Both the position numbers and the translations under genes were made by a program. The notes beneath the pieces were generated by a model, which did not search any database, was not told where the DNA came from, and saw nothing but the letters and a program-made list of their open reading frames with translations. Below, piece by piece: positions 1 to 5,758 of a DNA stretch of 6,747 nt; position 1 is the stretch's first letter; the number at the start of each line of letters is the position of its first letter. The stretch is from Clostridia bacterium (lineage in GTDB: Bacteria > Bacillota_A > Clostridia > Oscillospirales > CAG-272), in contig JAFQPF010000180.1 of the NCBI GenBank assembly GCA_017411885.1, positions 1 to 6,747 of the forward strand, given 5' to 3'.

Positions 1-699
1 GTTGCAGAGTCCCTTTGCAGATATGCGGATATACTTGAAAACGCGGAAAACTTCACCGAGGAATTACATACGCTCATACAGAGCATCATAAAGGATCATA
101 AGCGAATCATATTCAACGGCAACGGATATGATGACAAATGGATAAAGGAAGCCGTTGAGGTAAGAGGGCTTTCCAATCTCAGAACTACCCCCGAGGCGGT
201 CGAGCGTTATACCGATCCGAAGAATATCGAGCTTTTCAAAAAGCACAAGATATTCACAGAAGCGGAGGTATATTCAAGACGCGAGATCAAGCTTGAGGCT
301 TACTGTAAGACGATAAATATTGAAGCGCTTACGATGATCGAGATGGCAAGGAAGGAGATCCTGCCGGCAATGGAGGCGTATACTCTTCGTATCGCTAACA
401 CGGGTAACTCCAAGCGCACGCTTATGCCCGATGTGGATTGCTCTTATGAAGAAAAGATCGTGAAAAGGCTTACGTCGCTTATTCTTACTATAGATGAGGG
501 CGTATGTGAGCTTGAAGAAGCGGTTGCAAGAGTAAGGAAGATCGAAGACGTGCTCAAGCGCGCTTACGCGTATAAGGATGACGTTGTAACGCTTATGGAA
601 AAGATAAGAGAAGCGGCGGACGAGGGAGAAAGCCTTACGGCAAAGAAGTACTGGCCGTATCCCGTATACGAGGATCTTCTGTTCGGCGTAAAGCAGTAA
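1..699 (+). CDS. glnN: Type III glutamine synthetase (GSIII), C-terminal part, 5' truncated by window edge
   Basis: This is the last 232 residues of an ATP-dependent glutamine synthetase (glutamate + ammonia to glutamine) of the large GSIII class, which is usually about 700 residues, so roughly the first two thirds lie outside the window. The frame is open from base 1 to a TAA stop. Recognisable GSIII C-terminal signatures are IIFNGNGY at local residues 36-43, an arginine/threonine-containing stretch (GLSNLRTTPEA) soon after, CKTINIEALTM at 102-112, and the closing YWPYPVYEDLLF. The second half is rich in charged residues and looks helical, as expected for the extra C-terminal domain of this class. 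The enzyme is cytoplasmic. The catalytic nucleotide- and glutamate-binding residues are upstream and cannot be checked. Lysine is mostly AAG, as in the synthetase genes downstream. Class assignment is from remembered family motifs; the symbol glnN is the usual one for GSIII. Confidence 0.93.
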   Translation, partial: VAESLCRYADILENAENFTEELHTLIQSIIKDHKRIIFNGNGYDDKWIKEAVEVRGLSNLRTTPEAVERYTDPKNIELFKKHKIFTEAEVYSRREIKLEAYCKTINIEALTMIEMARKEILPAMEAYTLRIANTGNSKRTLMPDVDCSYEEKIVKRLTSLILTIDEGVCELEEAVARVRKIEDVLKRAYAYKDDVVTLMEKIREAADEGESLTAKKYWPYPVYEDLLFGVKQ

Positions 700-701
700 C
701 A

Positions 702-731
702 GCCCGGAGCCCGGGCAGGCAAAAGGTTTGC
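702..731 (+). other. Two small tandem hairpins after the glutamine synthetase stop
   Basis: Just after the stop codon at 697-699, GCCCGG (702-707) can pair with CCGGGC (711-716) around a 3-base loop. GCAAA (719-723) can pair with TTTGC (727-731), also with a 3-base loop. Neither is followed by a T-run, so this is not a standard intrinsic terminator. It could stabilise the 3' end of the synthetase message or moderate read-through into the next gene, or it could be chance. The first stem is short but entirely G-C. Confidence 0.3.
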
Positions 732-754
732 TCAGGTAATACTTATGGAGCAAA

Positions 755-759
755 AGGAG
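755..759 (+). promoter_or_regulatory. Ribosome-binding site (AGGAG) that decides the hydrolase start
   Basis: A strong AGGAG lies upstream of two adjacent in-frame ATG codons. It is 4 bases from the ATG at 764 and 7 bases from the ATG at 767. The second spacing is closer to the optimum, so 767 is preferred, although initiation at 764 would only add one methionine. Confidence 0.7.
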
Positions 760-766
760 TCAGATG

Positions 767-1324
767 ATGGTAAAGGTTACGTTGCTTGGAGATTCAATAC
801 GACTGATCGGCTACGGTAAGGTCGTGCCAGAAATGCTCGGAGACGGATATGAGGTATTTCAACCCGGAGATAACTGCCGCTTTGCAAAGTATACGCTGCG
901 CCTGCTTTACGATCTGCGAAATGATATGGCAGGCTCTGATATCGTACATTGGAATAACGGTCTTTGGGATACTGCCACAGGCTTTGACGGCGATGTCTTT
1001 ACAAGTATAGACGAGTACGTTGAAAATATGGTTCGTATCGCGAAAATACTGAAATCGCGCCATAAAGTCGTAATATTTGCTACCACAACGGCAATAGACG
1101 AAAGAGTGGGAGATCAGACCAATGAAAGAATCAGGGCGTATAATGGCGCACTCGTGCCAAAGCTTGAGGAGATGGGCGTTATCATCAATGACTTGTATTC
1201 GCTTGTCTACCCGAATATAGACAAGTATATCTGTGATGACCGCGTACATCTGTCACAAGAGGGCATCAATGCCTGCGGCAGACAGGTCACCGAAGCGATA
1301 AAGAACGCGGCGAAGCTGTTATAA
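767..1324 (+). CDS. SGNH/GDSL-type hydrolase, small cytoplasmic
   Basis: The protein has 185 residues and belongs to the SGNH hydrolase (GDSL esterase/lipase/acyl-esterase) superfamily. Numbering from the ATG at 767, block I is GDSI near residues 8-11 with the nucleophile Ser10 right after a first beta strand (VKVTLLGDS). A glycine at 34 fits block II. HWNNGLWD at about 61-68 stands in for the GxND of block III. DDRVH near 157-161 supplies the DxxH of block V (Asp158, His161). There is no signal peptide or membrane segment, so it should act inside the cell. The substrate is unknown; the superfamily covers esters, acetylated sugars and lipids. It starts 67 bases after glutamine synthetase with its own good ribosome-binding site and I see no convincing promoter, so co-transcription is possible. 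It ends directly at a bidirectional terminator. Superfamily assignment is firm; substrate assignment is not possible. Confidence 0.85.
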   Translation: MVKVTLLGDSIRLIGYGKVVPEMLGDGYEVFQPGDNCRFAKYTLRLLYDLRNDMAGSDIVHWNNGLWDTATGFDGDVFTSIDEYVENMVRIAKILKSRHKVVIFATTTAIDERVGDQTNERIRAYNGALVPKLEEMGVIINDLYSLVYPNIDKYICDDRVHLSQEGINACGRQVTEAIKNAAKLL

Positions 1325-1351
1325 AAAAAGCACCCTGATGGGTGCTTTTTT
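1324..1351. terminator. Bidirectional intrinsic terminator between convergent genes
   Basis: GCACCC (1330-1335) pairs perfectly with GGGTGC (1340-1345) around a TGAT tetraloop. The stem is flanked by an A-run on the left (1323-1329) and a T-run on the right (1346-1351), so it has the form of an intrinsic terminator on both strands. It abuts the stop codon of the plus-strand hydrolase. The T-run overlaps the TAA stop (1350-1352) of the minus-strand gene, so one element serves both transcripts. Confidence 0.92.
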
Positions 1352-1559
1352 AATTCTGCCGTCTGACCGTCTTGTATTCGTCGTGCAGGTAAAAATACGG
1401 ACAACGGCTGTTGTTGCCGGTCATAAAGCTGACCATTTCATCCTCGTCTAAATTGACAGAGCAATAATCCTCGCCCGTTTCGGGGTCGGTGTCAAAATAT
1501 ACGCACATTTCGCAGTTTGTGGGGGCTGCCGGTGCGCTTTTTTTCTTTTTCTTTTCCAT
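1350..1559 (-). CDS. Small four-cysteine protein (DUF6472-like), function unknown
   Basis: A 69-residue protein on the minus strand with a lysine run (residues 3-7) and Ala/Pro-rich lead, then a compact conserved-looking core. The core has NCEMC (Cys16, Cys19) followed by VYFD, then Cys33 after a Gly/Asp-rich turn, an acidic stretch LDEDEM (37-42), and Cys53 in CPYF, ending DEYKTVRRQ. Four cysteines in a C-x2-C...C...C arrangement suggest a metal site, probably zinc, but this is inference. The pattern resembles a short uncharacterised family that I recall from Clostridia as DUF6472, from memory only. The ATG at 1559 is supported by AGGAG five bases upstream and a strong promoter further back. 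It appears to be a single-gene transcript ending at the shared terminator. It has no signal peptide or membrane segment. Confidence 0.82.
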   Translation of the reverse strand: MEKKKKKSAPAAPTNCEMCVYFDTDPETGEDYCSVNLDEDEMVSFMTGNNSRCPYFYLHDEYKTVRRQN

Positions 1560-1610
1560 AAATACTCCTGATCCGGTGTAAGCGTTATGCTATAAGCCTT
1601 TTATGTGACC

Positions 1611-1639
1611 ATTTTACATTAAAAATCGAGAAATGTCAA
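1611..1639 (-). promoter_or_regulatory. SigA-type promoter for the small four-cysteine gene
   Basis: Read on the minus strand, TTGACA (1639-1634, perfect -35) is followed after exactly 17 bases by TAAAAT (1616-1611, 5 of 6 matches to the -10 consensus). Transcription would start near 1604, giving a leader of about 45 bases before the ATG at 1559. Confidence 0.8.
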
Positions 1640-1659
1640 TAAAAATTTCCTTGTAAGTG

Positions 1660-1688
1660 TAGACAAAACGACAAAAATGATGTATAAT
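1660..1688 (+). promoter_or_regulatory. SigA-type promoter for the MBL-hydrolase/gltX/glnS operon
   Basis: TAGACA (1660-1665, 5 of 6 to the -35 consensus) and TATAAT (1683-1688, perfect -10) are separated by 17 bases. The predicted start is near 1695, leaving a short leader of about 34 bases. That is too short for a T-box riboswitch, the usual control of Gram-positive synthetase operons. It is back-to-back with the minus-strand promoter; only 20 bases (1640-1659) separate the two -35 boxes. Confidence 0.83.
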
Positions 1689-1708
1689 ATAGTATTATGG
1701 ATGATTAT

Positions 1709-1723
1709 GCCCGAAGGGAGGGC
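1709..1723 (+). promoter_or_regulatory. Ribosome-binding site for the GTG start, within a small potential hairpin
   Basis: GGGAGG (1716-1721) lies 7 bases before the GTG at 1729 and supports that start; the nearby upstream ATG codons (1697, 1701, 1707) are all out of frame. GCCC (1709-1712) can pair either with GGGC (1720-1723) or, as CCC, with GGG (1716-1718). Part of the ribosome-binding site could therefore be masked. The stem is short, so its effect may be slight. Confidence 0.6.
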
Positions 1724-1728
1724 GATTT

Positions 1729-2352
1729 GTGGAAATTGTAACCGTTTGCGCAGGGTATTCAAGCGCGAATTCGTATCTGCTTATTGACAACGAAACAAAT
1801 TTGGCGGCACTTGTTGATCCGGGTGGAGATGCAAGAGAGCTTATATTTGCGATACAGTCAAACGCCGTAAAGGTGTGCGCTATACTTCTTACTCACGGTC
1901 ACTTTGACCATATCCTCGCGCTTAAAGAGATAAAGGAGTACACCGGTGCGCCTGTGTATATCCACAGGCTTGATAATGCCTGCCTTACCAATCCCGAATT
2001 CAGCCTTATGACTCTTGTCGGGCGAAGCGATACCTTTGAGCCGGCAGACGTCCTGCTTGAGGATGGCGACACGATAGGCATCGGCGCATCCACGGTAAAG
2101 GTCATATACACTCCCGGTCATACGGTCGGCTCGGTCTGCTTCAAGACCGATGCGGGCATTATATCGGGTGACACGCTCTTTTATGAAAGCATCGGTCGTA
2201 CCGATTTTCCGGGCGGCGACTTTGCAACGATAGATGCTTCAATACAACGCCTTTACTCCATAGATGGGGATGAAAAGCTATATCCCGGTCACGGAGCAGA
2301 AACTTCACTTTCACACGAGCGAAAATTCAATCCGTTTGTAAGACAACGATAA
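1729..2352 (+). CDS. MBL-fold metallo-hydrolase (YcbL/glyoxalase II-like, single domain)
   Basis: The protein has 207 residues with a complete metallo-beta-lactamase-fold dinuclear metal site: T-H-G-H-F-D-H at 55-61 (His56, His58, Asp60, His61), PGHTVGS at 129-135 (His131), SGDTLF at 146-151 (Asp148) and PGHG at 186-189 (His188). The GRTDFPGG motif (156-163) is typical of the hydroxyacylglutathione-hydrolase-like branch. True glyoxalase II enzymes are about 250 residues with an extra C-terminal helical substrate domain. This one stops soon after the last metal ligand, as in the short YcbL-type proteins, so a glutathione substrate should not be assumed. Hydrolysis of a small thioester or related ester is the likely chemistry. 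It begins with GTG, supported by a strong ribosome-binding site. It is the first gene after a near-consensus promoter and sits 39 bases before gltX, so it probably leads the synthetase operon. It is soluble and cytoplasmic. Confidence 0.92.
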   Translation: MEIVTVCAGYSSANSYLLIDNETNLAALVDPGGDARELIFAIQSNAVKVCAILLTHGHFDHILALKEIKEYTGAPVYIHRLDNACLTNPEFSLMTLVGRSDTFEPADVLLEDGDTIGIGASTVKVIYTPGHTVGSVCFKTDAGIISGDTLFYESIGRTDFPGGDFATIDASIQRLYSIDGDEKLYPGHGAETSLSHERKFNPFVRQR

Positions 2353-2391
2353 ATTCAGTAATTTCAAAGAAAAAATACAGAGGTAACAAAA

Positions 2392-4032
2392 ATGGACTAC
2401 AATTATCTTGCAGACTTACTTTATCCGAATATTACCGCAACACCCGAACAGATGGAAGCACGCTTTCCTAAGCGTGAGCTTCCCGAGGGCGCAAAGGTAA
2501 CACGTTTCGCACCCAGTCCCACGGGATTTGTGCATTTCGGCGGACTTTTCCCCACACGAGTAAGCGAAAGACTTGCTCATCAGAGCGGCGGCGTTCTTTT
2601 CCTTCGTATTGAGGACACCGACGCAAAGCGCGAGGTTGAGGGTGCAGAGGAAAATCTTATAGAAACGCTCGCATACTACGGCGTAAAGTTTGACGAGGGT
2701 GCTATCGGCGGCGGACGCGATAACGGTGTATACGGCCCCTACCGTCAGAGTGAGCGAGCAGAGATATATCAGTGCTTTGCAAAGAAGCTTATCCGCGACG
2801 GTGTTGCATATCCCTGCTTCTGCACAGAGGAAGAGCTTAACGCAATAAGAGCAGAGCAGGAAAGCCTTAAGGCTGACCCCGGCTATTACGGCAAGTGGGC
2901 AATATGGCGCGATGCTCCGATCGAAAAGATCGAAGAAAAGCTTAAAGAAGGCGTGCCGTTCGTGCTTCGCTTCAAGAGCGACGGCTCGGTTGAAAGAAAG
3001 ATAAAGTTTACCGACCTTGTCAAGGGCGATATTGAAATACCCGAAAACGACAAGGACCACGTGTTACTTAAGAGCGACGGTATCCCGACCTATCACTTTG
3101 CGCACGCTGTGGATGATCACCTTATGGGAACGACACACGTTGTCCGCGGTGAGGAATGGTTGCCGAGCCTCCCGTTCCACGTACAGCTTTTTAAGGCACT
3201 TGGATTCAAGCTTCCGAAGTTCCTTCATATTTCTCAGCTTATGAAGCTTGACGAAAACGGCTCCAAGAAGAAGCTTTCCAAGCGTGATGCAGGCGTTGAT
3301 ATGCGCTTTTATAAGGAAAAGGGCTATTGCCCCGAGGCTGTCGTTGAATACGTTATGACACTGCTTAACTCCAACTTTGAGGAGTGGAGAATAGCTAATC
3401 CCGATAAGGATTACACCGAATTCCCGTTCTCTATCAAGAAGATGAGTGCTTCGGGATGCTTGTTTGATTTTGATAAGCTCAACGACGTTACAAAGAACGT
3501 AGTTGCGAAAATGAGCGCAGACGAGGTCTATGACAAGGTGCTTGCGTGGGCAAAGGAATACGATGCTGATTTTGCAGAGAAGCTTGAAGGTGATCCTGAG
3601 CTTGCAAAGAGCGTGCTTGCTATCGGCCGCGGAGGCAAGAAGCCGAGAAAGGACATCACCGTTTGGAGTGAGGTCAAGGATTATATGGGCTTCTTCTATG
3701 ATGACTACTTTAAGATCACAGATGAATTCCCGGCAAACATCCCTGCAGACGAGCGTGCACAAATACTCGGAGATTACGCCGACGGTTACAATGCGGATGA
3801 TGACAACAACGAATGGTTTGAAAAGGTAAAGGCTATAAGCGAAAAGTACGGTTATACCTCCGATATGAAGGCTTATAAGGCAGATCCTGCGGCATTCAAG
3901 GGCAACGTAACAGACGTATCAAATCTTGTAAGAATAGCGCTTACAGGACGTGCAAACTCCCCCGATCTTTGCACGATATGCAAGCTTATGGGAGAAGAGA
4001 GAGTAAAAGCGCGTGTGCTTGCGGTAAAGTAA
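2392..4032 (+). CDS. gltX: Glutamate--tRNA ligase (GluRS), clostridial variant with N-terminal extension
   Basis: A class I aminoacyl-tRNA synthetase of 546 residues that charges tRNA-Glu with glutamate. RFAPSPTG (38-45) leads into HFGG (48-51), the GluRS form of the HIGH signature. RIEDTD (72-77), VRGEEW (251-256) and KLSKR (294-298, the KMSKS loop) follow in the expected order. The remainder, from about 340, is the helical anticodon-binding part. Two oddities are visible. About 35 residues precede the catalytic motif, where ordinary GluRS starts almost at once. Also, the zinc-site region keeps C-F-C (142-144) but has no Cys/His partner about 25 residues later (YYGKW instead), so zinc is probably not bound. 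I recall this extended form from other Clostridia. The ATG has AGAGG eight bases upstream. It is followed by glnS within about 20 bases. Lysine is almost always AAG, suggesting high expression. Whether it is strictly discriminating cannot be read from sequence alone. Confidence 0.96.
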   Translation: MDYNYLADLLYPNITATPEQMEARFPKRELPEGAKVTRFAPSPTGFVHFGGLFPTRVSERLAHQSGGVLFLRIEDTDAKREVEGAEENLIETLAYYGVKFDEGAIGGGRDNGVYGPYRQSERAEIYQCFAKKLIRDGVAYPCFCTEEELNAIRAEQESLKADPGYYGKWAIWRDAPIEKIEEKLKEGVPFVLRFKSDGSVERKIKFTDLVKGDIEIPENDKDHVLLKSDGIPTYHFAHAVDDHLMGTTHVVRGEEWLPSLPFHVQLFKALGFKLPKFLHISQLMKLDENGSKKKLSKRDAGVDMRFYKEKGYCPEAVVEYVMTLLNSNFEEWRIANPDKDYTEFPFSIKKMSASGCLFDFDKLNDVTKNVVAKMSADEVYDKVLAWAKEYDADFAEKLEGDPELAKSVLAIGRGGKKPRKDITVWSEVKDYMGFFYDDYFKITDEFPANIPADERAQILGDYADGYNADDDNNEWFEKVKAISEKYGYTSDMKAYKADPAAFKGNVTDVSNLVRIALTGRANSPDLCTICKLMGEERVKARVLAVK

Positions 4033-4039
4033 TATACGA

Positions 4040-4044
4040 AAGGA
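4040..4044 (+). promoter_or_regulatory. Ribosome-binding site (AAGGA) that decides the glnS start
   Basis: AAGGA ends 3 bases before an in-frame GTG (4048) and 9 bases before an in-frame ATG (4054). Three bases is too close for efficient initiation, so the ATG is preferred, making the protein two residues shorter than the longest reading. Confidence 0.7.
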
Positions 4045-4053
4045 ACAGTGAAT

Positions 4054-5721
4054 ATGTGTTCAGAAGTTAACGAAGTAATAGAATCCAATTTTATACACGA
4101 TATTATAGACGAGGACCTTGCCGCAGGTGCGGTCAAGAAGATCCACACGCGCTTCCCGCCCGAGCCTAACGGATATCTTCATATAGGAAGCGCGAAGGCA
4201 ATCTATATCAACTGGTCGACCGCAAAGAAGTACGGCGGCAAGTTCAATCTCAGATACGATGACACAAACCCCGCAAAGGAAGACAACGAATACGTCGAAA
4301 GCATATACGAGGACCTCAAGTGGCTTGGTGCAGAGCCGAACGGCGGTATTTTCTACGGCTCCGACTATTTTGAAAAGTGCTACGAATATGCGATCAAGCT
4401 TATAAAGGACGGCAAGGCTTACGTTTGCGACCTTACGGCAGAGGAAATGCGTCAGTACAGAGGCACGCTTACAGAGCCGGGCAAGAACAGCCCGTATCGC
4501 GACAGAAGCGTTGAAGAAAACCTTGATCTGTTCGAAAGAATGAAGAACGGCGAGTTTGAGGACGGTACACACACGCTCCGCGCGAAGATCGATATGGCAA
4601 GCCCGAATATGAATATGCGTGATCCGGCAATCTACCGTATCGTGCATTGTTCGCATCACCGTCAGGGCGATAAGTGGTGCATCTATCCGCTTTACGACTA
4701 TGCTCACCCGATCCAGGACGCGCTTGAGGGAATAACTCATTCGCTTTGCTCGCTTGAGTTTGAAAATCACCGTCCGCTTTACGATTGGGTAGTAAACAAT
4801 ATCGGCTTTGAACAAAAGCCCAAGCAGAGAGAATTTGCGCGACTCAACGTGACATATACGGTAATGAGTAAGCGTTATCTCCGTCAGCTTGTTGAAACAG
4901 GACTCGTTGACGGATGGGATGACCCCCGTATGCCCACACTTTGCGGACTCAGACGCCGCGGATATACTCCGAGCGCGATATTCGATTTCGTTAAGCGCGC
5001 AGGTATATCAAAGGCGGACAGTCTTGTTGACATCAACCTTCTTGAGCATTGTATCAGAGAAGAGCTTAATATGAGTGCGCAGAGAAGGATCGCTGTGCTT
5101 GATCCTGTTAAGGTTATAGTAGATAACTACCCCGAGGACAAGGAAGAATACTTTGAGGTAACAAATAACCCCAACGATGAGACTGCAGGCACAAGAAAGC
5201 TTGTGTTTACACGCGAGCTTTATATCGAAAGAAACGATTTCGCAGAGGTGCCCCCGTCCAAGTTCTTCAGACTCAAGCCCGACGGAGAGGTAAGACTTAT
5301 GGGCGCGTATATCGTAAAGTATGCGGGCGTAGACAAGGACGAAAACGGCAACATCACAGCAATCCACGTTAACGCCGACCTTGAAACGGCTAACGGAAAT
5401 CCTGCAGACGGACGCAAGATAAAGGGTACTATCCATTGGCTGAGCGCAAAGCACGCACTTGATGCGGATATGATGCTTTACGATAAGCTCTTTACGATCG
5501 AAAACGTAGGCGATATTCCCGAGGATAAGACATATAACGATTATCTTAATCCCGCTTCGCTTACAAAGCTTTCCGCTTGTAAGATAGAGCCCTCGCTTAA
5601 GGATGCAAAGCCGGGTGAAAAGTTCCAGTTTGTGCGTAATGCGTATTTTACTGTTGATACAAAATATCCCAACACCTTTAACAGAGTAGTACCTCTTAAG
5701 GATAGCTTCCCCAAGGGCTAA
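4054..5721 (+). CDS. glnS: Glutamine--tRNA ligase (GlnRS)
   Basis: A class I synthetase of 555 residues that attaches glutamine directly to tRNA-Gln. Residue numbers are from the ATG at 4054. [17 protein letters not shown] spans about 33-49, with the HIGH motif as HIGS (43-46). LRYDDTNP (66-73), the GlnRS-specific block [21 protein letters not shown] (209-229), [12 protein letters not shown] and VMSKR (270-274, the KMSKS loop) follow. The C-terminal half is the beta-barrel anticodon-binding region; the length matches plain GlnRS, and there is no appended YqeY-like domain. GlnRS is scattered in bacteria and is generally viewed as derived from the eukaryotic/GluRS lineage by transfer. Its presence implies direct glutaminylation in this organism. 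It lies 21 bases after gltX with no intervening promoter or terminator, so the two are almost certainly co-transcribed. By hand count nearly every lysine is AAG (one AAA seen), a sign of strong translational selection. Confidence 0.97.
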   Translation: MCSEVNEVIESNFIHDIIDEDLAAGAVKKIHTRFPPEPNGYLHIGSAKAIYINWSTAKKYGGKFNLRYDDTNPAKEDNEYVESIYEDLKWLGAEPNGGIFYGSDYFEKCYEYAIKLIKDGKAYVCDLTAEEMRQYRGTLTEPGKNSPYRDRSVEENLDLFERMKNGEFEDGTHTLRAKIDMASPNMNMRDPAIYRIVHCSHHRQGDKWCIYPLYDYAHPIQDALEGITHSLCSLEFENHRPLYDWVVNNIGFEQKPKQREFARLNVTYTVMSKRYLRQLVETGLVDGWDDPRMPTLCGLRRRGYTPSAIFDFVKRAGISKADSLVDINLLEHCIREELNMSAQRRIAVLDPVKVIVDNYPEDKEEYFEVTNNPNDETAGTRKLVFTRELYIERNDFAEVPPSKFFRLKPDGEVRLMGAYIVKYAGVDKDENGNITAIHVNADLETANGNPADGRKIKGTIHWLSAKHALDADMMLYDKLFTIENVGDIPEDKTYNDYLNPASLTKLSACKIEPSLKDAKPGEKFQFVRNAYFTVDTKYPNTFNRVVPLKDSFPKG

Positions 5722-5758
5722 AATAAGTTCAAATTTCCCTTCAGCAAAGGATAAAACA

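Noticed and set aside
274..753. 159-codon open frame on the minus strand opposite glutamine synthetase.
   Set aside because: It is the shadow of the GSIII frame; no family features, and the plus-strand translation matches GSIII closely.
700..763. tRNA fragment or promoter in the gap after glutamine synthetase.
   Set aside because: It is too short for a tRNA and does not fold as one; there is no pair of -35 and -10 boxes at acceptable spacing. Only two short hairpins are visible.
794..1249. 151-codon minus-strand open frame opposite the SGNH hydrolase.
   Set aside because: It is fully nested in a gene with clear catalytic motifs and has no ribosome-binding or family support.
1560..1728. T-box or other riboswitch upstream of the synthetase operon.
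   Set aside because: The predicted leader is about 34 bases and contains no T-box sequence, specifier stem or terminator/antiterminator pair.
2416..5454. Long open frames on the minus strand opposite gltX and glnS (148 to 251 codons).
   Set aside because: Sense genes here rarely use TTA, CTA or TCA, so the codon-aligned antisense frame has few stops. The translations show no recognisable motif, are rich in Cys and hydrophobic residues by artefact, and overlap well-identified synthetases.
5722..5758. Terminator after glnS.
   Set aside because: No stem followed by a T-run is present; the gap instead holds the ribosome-binding site of the hydratase.
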